From Haliclona indistincta (Eukaryota > Porifera > Demospongiae > Haplosclerida > Chalinidae), in the NCBI GenBank assembly GCA_964017065.1, contig OZ024788.1:1-64000 (forward strand): a DNA stretch of 64,000 bases. The letters run 5' to 3'. The translations under genes and the position numbers were made by a program. Position 1 is the first letter of the stretch, and every line of letters starts with the position of its first letter. Below, piece by piece: positions 57,593 to 64,000 of this stretch. The notes under the pieces are model-generated. The model was not told the origin of the DNA. It saw only the letters and a list, made by a program, of their open reading frames with translations, and ran no database searches.

Positions 57593-60500
57593 ATGGCGAG
57601 TGAGCTGAAGGCGCGTGAGCTAGCCGAATATGACGATATCTCTAACAGTCTGTGTGTCGATCCTATGATTGGGTTCACCACTCACAAGATGTGCTCCCGT
57701 TACCGTCACGTCAAGGGCAGGTTCCCGACCCTACGCCAGCTAATACACCGCTATCAACAGCACGGGAACGAGGAGCAGGCCTACCAAGACCTAGTGCTAC
57801 ACCAGGAATGGGCTAGAGCTTATCTGCTGAGGAAATCTAAGAAACAGCTTCAGTCACTGCGGGATCACGTGAGTCATGGTGTACACTAGAGCCCTTGACC
57901 TCTGTTGTCTCTAGTTCATGCGCTATCTTCATATCTATGACGACGACGCTGGGTTTAAGATAGTATCATGTGTTCGATACTCCAATGAATCATGTGGCGC
58001 TAAGATCATAGTCACTAAACATTGGTTAGTTCAATATTACTATCTGTCCTTATAATTGTGGTGAGTAGGAGCAGTGGAGAGAAGATGGCTAAGTTGTGTG
58101 GTTGTATAGCCGAGATGACTCGCGAGGAGGAACACCAGTTTCTAGTGCCAGGTCAGAATGACTTCAGTGTAATGTACTCCACTAGGAAGAGCTGCTCTCA
58201 GCTATGGCTAGGACCAGCAGCGTATATCAACCACGGTAAGAAGAACATGATGATAGTTAGTGATAACACACTTCTCTCATTACAGACTGCCAACCCACAT
58301 GCAAGGTGAGACAACCTGGCACACACATACATGCAAGCACTCACAGTCCATGTCTACATTGCTATCTCTAGTTCGTACCTACTGGTCGTAACATAGCCTC
58401 TCTCTGACTCTAGTTCGTACCTACTGGTCGTAACATAGCCTCTCTCTGATTCTAGTTCGTACCTACTGGTCGTAACACAGCCTCTCTCTGACTCTAGTTC
58501 GTACCTACTGGTCGTAACACAGCCTCTCTCTGACTCTAGTTCGTACCTACTGGTCGTAACATAGCCTCTCTCTGACTCTAGTTCGTACCTACTGGTCGTA
58601 ACATAGCCTCTCTCTGACTCTAGTTCGTACCTACTGGTCGTAACATAGCCTCTCTCTGACTCTAGTTCGTACCTACTGGTCGTAACATAGCCTCTCTCTG
58701 ACTCTAGTTCGTACCTACTGGTCGTAACATAGCCTCTCTCTGACTCTAGTTCGTACCTACTGGTCGTAACATAGCCTCTCTCTGACTCTAGTTCGTACCT
58801 ACTGGTCGTAACACAGCCTCTCTCTGACTCTAGTTCGTACCTACTGGTCGTAACATAGCCTCTCTCTGACTCTAGTTCGTACCTACTGGTCGTAACATAG
58901 CCTCTCTCTGACTCTAGTTTGTACCTACTGGTCGTAACATAGCCTCTCTCTGACTCTAGTTCGTACCTACTGGTCGTAACATAGCCTCTCTCTGACTCTA
59001 GTTCGTACCTACTGGTCGTAACATAGCCTCTCTCTGACTCTAGTTCGTACCTACTGGTCGTAACATAGCCTCTCTCTGACTCTAGTTCGTACCTACTGGT
59101 CGTAACATAGCCTCTCTCTGACTCTAGTTCGTACCTACTGGTCGTAACATAGCCTCTCTCTGACTCTAGTTCGTACCTACTGGTCGTAACATAGCCTCTC
59201 TCTGACTCTAGTTCGTACCTACTGGTCGTAACATAGCCTCTCTCTGACTCTAGTTCGTACCTACTGGTCGTAACATAGCCTCTCTCTGACTCTAGTTCGT
59301 ACCTACTGGTCGTAACATAGCCTCTCTCTGACTCTAGTTCGTACCTACTGGTCGTAACACAGCCTCTCTCTGACTCTAGTTCGTACCTACTGGTCGTAAC
59401 ACAGCCTCTCTCTGACTCTAGTCCGTACCTACTGGTCGTAACATAGCCTCTCTCTGACTCTAGTTCGTACCTACTGGTCGTAACATAGCCTCTCTCTGAC
59501 TCTAGTTCGTACCTACTGGTCGTAACATAGCCTCTCTCTGACTCTAGTTCGTACCTACTGGTCGTAACATAGCCTCTCTCTGACTCTAGTTCGTACCTAC
59601 TGGTCGTAACACAGCCTCTCTCTGACTCTAGTTCGTACCTACTGGTCGTAACACAGCCTCTCTCTGACTCTAGTTCGTACCTACTGGTCGTAACATAGCC
59701 TCTCTCTGACTCTAGTTCGTACCTACTGGTCGTAACATAGCTTCTCTCTGACTGTAGTTCGTACCCACTGGTCGTAACACAGCTTGTGTTCTGGTGCTGA
59801 AGGATATCGCTCCTGGTGATGAGGTCACATGTTACTATGGTAACAGCTTCTTTGGTGATAAGAACATGTATTGTGAATGCAAGACATGTGAAAGGTGAGT
59901 GTGTCATTATGAGGGGTGTGTCATTATGAGGGGGTGTGTCATATGAGAGGGTGTGTTTTCCAGGCAAGGTAATGGCGCCTACTCTGGTTCCAAGTCATCA
60001 GAGGAAGGCTCAACGTGTTCTGAGAGCAAGTATAGCTTGAGGAGAACACAGCGCAGACTAACCATGAAGGGACAGGAGCTAGATACTGGTTAGTAGCTAT
60101 ATTAAAGGCCTGTGTGTCATAGTGTGTGTACTATAGAGGAGCTAGATACTGGTTAGTAACTATATTAGAGGCCTGTGTGTCATAGTGTGTGTACTATAGA
60201 GGAGCTAGATACTGGTTAGTAACTATATTAGAGGCCTGTGTGTCATAGTGTGTGTACTATAGAAGAGCTAGATACTGGTTAGTAACTATATTAGAGGCCT
60301 GTGTGTCATAGTGTTTTCTATAGAAGACATGGCCGAACCACCTGCCAAGAGACCACGCAGAGCCAAAAAGAGAAAGAAGAGAGAAGCACCACCCATCAGA
60401 CAGTTACCACGACGACAGTGCTCCATGGTTACCACTACTAACTCACATAGAACTATCTCCCCTAGCAATAAAGCTCCTCCCCCTAGCAACACAACATCTA

Positions 60501-60859
60501 GTAGATCTGTGGTAAAGAGTGAGGGTCATACCTCATCATTGGACATCAGTATAGAATGCAGGGCCAGACACTCCCTGGACTACAGCTCTGCCACATCAGC
60601 TGAAGTAACAACATCAAACAATGTTGTTGTTAACATGACTATCGCCTCGAGTGATCAACTCGTACAGGACGGAGCTCCTCCCATTGCCACACCTACTCTT
60701 CATAGAGACAGAGTTGCGTCCATTACAATTGAGAGAATACAGCCGCCTGAATTATCACCATCCATTAGTATTCATTCAGCAGACATATCGAACTATAGTA
60801 TACCATCATCAGCAGTAGTGGGTAGTGGTGACAGCTTAGTATCAACGGTAATCACTTGA
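57593..60859 (+). CDS. KMT5B: Histone H4K20 methyltransferase, SUV4-20 family
   Basis: Seven exons join to 456 aa: 57593-57868, 57915-58024, 58069-58235, 58286-58305, 58... continuing at 59758-59894, 59964-60088 and 60324-60859, with a 20-nt exon 4. The N-terminal helical domain ([18 protein letters not shown]) precedes a SET domain. The SET core reads [23 protein letters not shown], then [32 protein letters not shown] and a post-SET zinc site [11 protein letters not shown]4-20 enzymes add di- and trimethyl marks to histone H4 lysine 20 in chromatin. The C-terminus is basic ([12 protein letters not shown]), likely a nuclear signal, and otherwise unstructured. Introns 4 and 6 hold arrays that copy splice junctions. 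Confidence 0.92.
58365..59760. repeat. 42-bp minisatellite spanning the SUV4-20 exon 5 acceptor
   Basis: About 33 highly uniform copies. Each holds a polypyrimidine tract and CTAG acceptor followed by about 26 bases of exon 5 (TTCGTACC.ACTGGTCGTAA). The last copy is the true exon start at 59758. Using any earlier copy reads FVPTGRN then meets TGA. The 42-bp period creates a false 537-aa minus-strand frame. Confidence 0.95.
60089..60323. repeat. ~63-bp repeat carrying possible 15-nt micro-exons
   Basis: Three extra copies of the exon 6 end with acceptor and donor on both sides: ...ACTATAG|AGGAGCTAGATACTG|GTTAGT... at 60137-60151, 60200-60214 and 60263-60277. Each 15-nt piece keeps phase and would add EELDT. 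Whether they are spliced in is unknown. Confidence 0.85.
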
Positions 60860-60868
60860 ATCATTGTG

Positions 60869-63800
60869 TTATGTGTGAAGCTGTTGAACAGCTATATTAA
60901 ACTGTTCTCTTGCTAGTTCAGTATGTCCCTGCGCTCCTAGTGTATTGCCATAGTGTATGATGGCCCTCCAGTGGTCTGGCTGGAGCTCTATGGCTGCATG
61001 AGGAGGACCACACACATGAGAACACACTACTAGTAGTGCTTACTCTTCACGTAATCTAGCCGAGCCTCGTCTAGTCGATTCAATCCCTTCAGTAGATTAG
61101 CTCTGTTGAAGTATGCATGAGCAGACCACGGGTTGACCAGTACTACAGTAGACAGTATGTATACAGTGGTATATCAGTGCTATCACTCACTAGCTGCATT
61201 GAGGTCCACTAGCGCTCTATCACTCTCTCCCAGCACAACATGACTGATAGCTCTGTTGACCAGCACAGCATCATCACTAGGACACACCTCCAGTGCCTTA
61301 CTGTAGCTAGCAATGGCCTACAGCAAGGTGTAAGGGAGCTATCATCACTACATACCAACCTGGTGTATAAGATGCTGATTGAACAGCACGTTGCCTAGGT
61401 TATAATGAGCCAGATGATGGCCTGGATCCATCATGATGGCCTTCTTATAGTCAGTTACAGCACTCATCATGTCTCCCATGAACTGATGAACCACACCTCT
61501 CTCAGTGTACAGCATCGGACTAGGTCTGGCTGCAGCTATAGCAGCATTGATGTCCTGCAGTGCTGCATCAGTGTGACCCATCTGTAGATTGATGATGGCT
61601 CGTCCCTCACGAGCCTGTGTGTTAGAGCGATCGTGCTGGATCACAGTAGAGAGCTGCTGCCATGCCAGCTTATAGTGCCCCTCAGCTTGCAGCAAGAGAC
61701 CTAGATTAACACGTGCAGTAGGATTCATTGGAGCCAGCAGGAGAGCTCTCTGATAGTCCATCCTACAGTGACGTACAGCATGATGAGCTAGTGAGAGGGT
61801 GTGTGATACCTGCTGTTCCTATTACCAGATACTGTCATCATATCCATATAGACATTGCCACGTCCTATATACCCATAGACACTATGGTGATCATGTTCCA
61901 CAGCACTAGTGTATGATGATATAGCTTGATTGAACTGACCTAGCCTAACAGATAGGAGAGGGTCACACCATGCAACGAATGACACATGTACCGATGATAG
62001 CATAGTCCAATGACTTGCAGTAGAGCAACACGTTCAAATAATGACGAGTCTTTACTCTATAACGATCAAGATATCCATGATGTATAGTATAGTGATGGTA
62101 CCTGTACTGCTAGCTACATGTATAGTGATGGTACCTGTACTGCTAGCTACATGTATAGTATAGTGATGGTACCTGTACTGCTAGCTACATGTATAGTGAT
62201 GGTACCTGTACTGCTAGCTACATGTATAGTATAGTGATGGTACCTGTACTGCTAGCTACATGTATAGTGATGGTACCTGTACTGCTAGCTACATGTATAG
62301 TATAGTGATGGTACCTGTACTGCTAGCTACATGTATAGTGATGGTACCTGTACTGCTAGCTACATGTATAGTATAGTGATGGTACCTGTACTGCTAGCTA
62401 CATGTATAGTGATGGTACCTGTACTGCTAGCTACATGTATAGTGATGGTACCTGTACTGCTAGCTACATGTATAGTATAGTGATGGTACCTGTACTGCTA
62501 GCTACATGTATAGTGATGGTACCTGTACTGCTAGCTACATGTATAGTGATGGTACCTGTACTGCTAGCTACATGTATAGTATAGTGATGGTACCTGTACT
62601 GCTAGCTACATGTATAGTATAGTGATGGTACCTGTACTGCTAGCTACATGTATAGTGATGGTACCTGTACTGCTAGCTACATGTATAGTGATGGTACCTG
62701 TACTGCTAGCTACATGTATAGTGATGGTACCTGTACTGCTAGCTACATGTATAGTATAGTGATGGTACCTGTACTGCTAGCTACATGTATAGTGATGGTA
62801 CCTGTACTGCTAGCTACATGTATAGTGATGGTACCTGTACTGCTAGCTACATGTATAGTGATGGTACCTGTACTGTATTGAAGTCGTTCAGTGCATTGTT
62901 ATATTGATCAGCATGTAGATACATCAGTCCCCTGTTGATCAATACCTGCAGCAGTATAAGATGAGTCTCACTACCTTGTCTCTCTCCATCTCGTTCCTCT
63001 CACTAGCAAGCAGCCCTAGTCTATCTCTCTCACTAGCAAGCAGCCCTAGTCTATCCCTCTCACTAGCAAGCAGCCATAGTCTATCTCTCTCACTAGCAAG
63101 CAGCCCTAGTCTATCCCTCTCACTAGCAAGCAGCCCTAGTCTCTCACTAGTGTAGCTGTGCCTATATCCTACCTTGTGATGGTTTGGTTGTATCTTACAC
63201 ACAGCACTATAGTCAGCTATAGCCTGCATGGATAGTGGAGCAGTATCAACACTATCTCAATGATACCTGATGTGTGTTGCCTAGTGTATGATGACACACA
63301 GCTCTATTGAACAGCACAGGGCTACAGTAGTTCAGCTCAAGGGCCTTGCTCAGATCACCAATAGCAGCCAAGTGGAACTTCATCTTGTGTTTTAGCACTC
63401 CTCTACATTATAATCCATCATGTAACCCTCCCTCCCCCCTTCACTCTCTCTCACCTGTATAGCAGTGCTCTACAGCTGTTGGGCTGTACTTTGATAGCTT
63501 CAGTGCAGTTGAGAATAGCTTTGGGCAGACGTCCCTCTTTCCCATAGTAAGCAGCTCTAGTCAGATATGCCTGCAATACATGATCGTGCAGTATTAGAAA
63601 TACTGAAGCTACTGTCTAGAGAGACTTGACATGTAGTACCTCCACATATGATGGTCTTAGCTTGAGGGTGTGGCTAATATTGACCATCCCTCTATGATTG
63701 CCGTACTTGAGTAGAGCCACACCTCTATAATAATGAGCCTGAGAGAGAGTGCATTATCTAGTGCATTGCTGTCATGATCTCACCAGATATGAGTTAGGAG

Positions 63801-64000
63801 AGAGGGACAGCACTTGATGGAACTCCTCTGCTGCAGATTTATATCGACCATCTCCCATGAGGGCACGCCCCCTCAGAAAGTGTACCTCACTCCTATCATG
63901 ATGATCCTGCAGTGCCAAGGCACTAGTAACTACTGTGTGGCAGTATCTACTAGTAACTACTGTGTGGCAGTATCTACTAGTAACTACTGTGTGGCAGTAT
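60869..64000 (-). CDS. TTC6: TTC6-like tetratricopeptide repeat protein, partial
   Basis: Twelve minus-strand exons join in phase to the last 518 aa: 63784-63906, 63640-63738, 63455-63570, 63267-63402, 63173-63223, 62868-62945, 61992-62056, 61810-61944, 61360-61762, 61191-61317, 61044-61142, 60869-60993. The 5' part lies beyond the window. The chain is a run of 34-residue TPR helices (for example YNLGNVLFNQ, INRGLMYLHADQYNNALNDF, YTERGVVHQFMGDMMSAVTDYKKAI), and order and spacing suggest the TTC6 family, for which TPR scaffolding is the only safe inference. Its stop codon is 9 bp from the SUV4-20 stop, so the 3' untranslated regions must overlap. Three introns carry minisatellites. Confidence 0.8.
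62083..62877. repeat. 31-36-bp minisatellite spanning a TTC6 exon donor
   Basis: About 23 copies. On the gene strand each contains CAGTACAG|GTACCATCAC, the end of the exon at 62868 plus its donor, then 'tatacatgtagctag'. Copies alternate between a shorter and a 5-bp longer form. Confidence 0.93.
62995..63150. repeat. 30-bp minisatellite in a TTC6 intron
   Basis: Five copies of a 30-bp unit 'ctctcactagcaagcagccc..' within the intron between 62946 and 63172. No junction copied. Confidence 0.9.
63907..64000. repeat. 27-bp repeat at the window edge
   Basis: Three copies of 'tactgtgtggcagtatc' with 'tactagtaac', in the TTC6 intron that runs off the window. Confidence 0.85.

Noticed and set aside
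58354..59967. 537-aa minus-strand open frame with [14 protein letters not shown] repeats
   Set aside because: Product of the 42-bp minisatellite in SUV4-20 intron 4; no non-repeat coding sequence attached.

Overview
The window reads as the left end of an animal chromosome. It opens with about 2.35 kb of CCCTAAA telomere repeat (C-rich strand first, as expected at a left terminus). It then runs through about 22 kb of subtelomeric repeats and transposons, and from 24.7 kb to the right edge it is very gene-dense. The genes are metazoan: an LRP5/6-type Wnt co-receptor, Fuzzy, RIC8, Caprin, SUV4-20, a tetraspanin and a GRIP golgin. Most introns are 45-60 bp and intergenic gaps are often under 200 bp. 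An early-branching, compact-genome animal, most likely a sponge, fits best; that is inference. The plant-type TTTAGGG telomere is unusual for an animal.

Layout. 1-2350 telomere. 2.8-3.4 kb, a degenerate 205-bp tandem repeat. 3849-7094, a 15-exon mobile-element gene with an N-terminal 2A peptide, a C2H2 finger and a tyrosine-recombinase domain. 7.3-11.2 kb, short tandem repeats, an interstitial telomere tract and a 1.6-kb terminal-inverted-repeat (TIR) transposon inside a 127-bp satellite. 11.6-21.5 kb, arrays of a 20-bp minisatellite broken up by roughly 130-bp palindromes, a complete two-gene PIF/Harbinger transposon (14522-17140) and a 693-bp miniature inverted-repeat element (MITE). 21.5-24.6 kb, a satellite of about 185 bp with a foldback insertion.

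Genes from 24.7 kb: PUS1 (-), a MATH-domain protein (+), FERRY3/C12orf4 (+), IMMP1L (-), a GCC1-like golgin (+, with a tRNA-Ser in an intron), a tetraspanin (-), FUZ (-), RIC8 (-), LRP5/6 (+), mitochondrial L28 (+), Caprin (-), SUV4-20 (+) and a TTC6-like TPR protein (-, cut by the window end). Several pairs are divergent with 100-320 bp between start codons. SUV4-20 and TTC6 converge with 9 bp between stop codons. The exon models were joined by hand on GT-AG sites (one GC-AG), and reading phase is consistent from start to stop in each complete model.

The most unusual feature is that many introns carry minisatellites whose unit spans a splice junction: the last or first few to about 30 exon bases plus the donor or acceptor. 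This gives tandem arrays of decoy splice sites. I see about ten such arrays in six genes (PUS1, FERRY3, FUZ, RIC8, SUV4-20, TTC6). Long open reading frames inside these arrays are artefacts of the repeat period.
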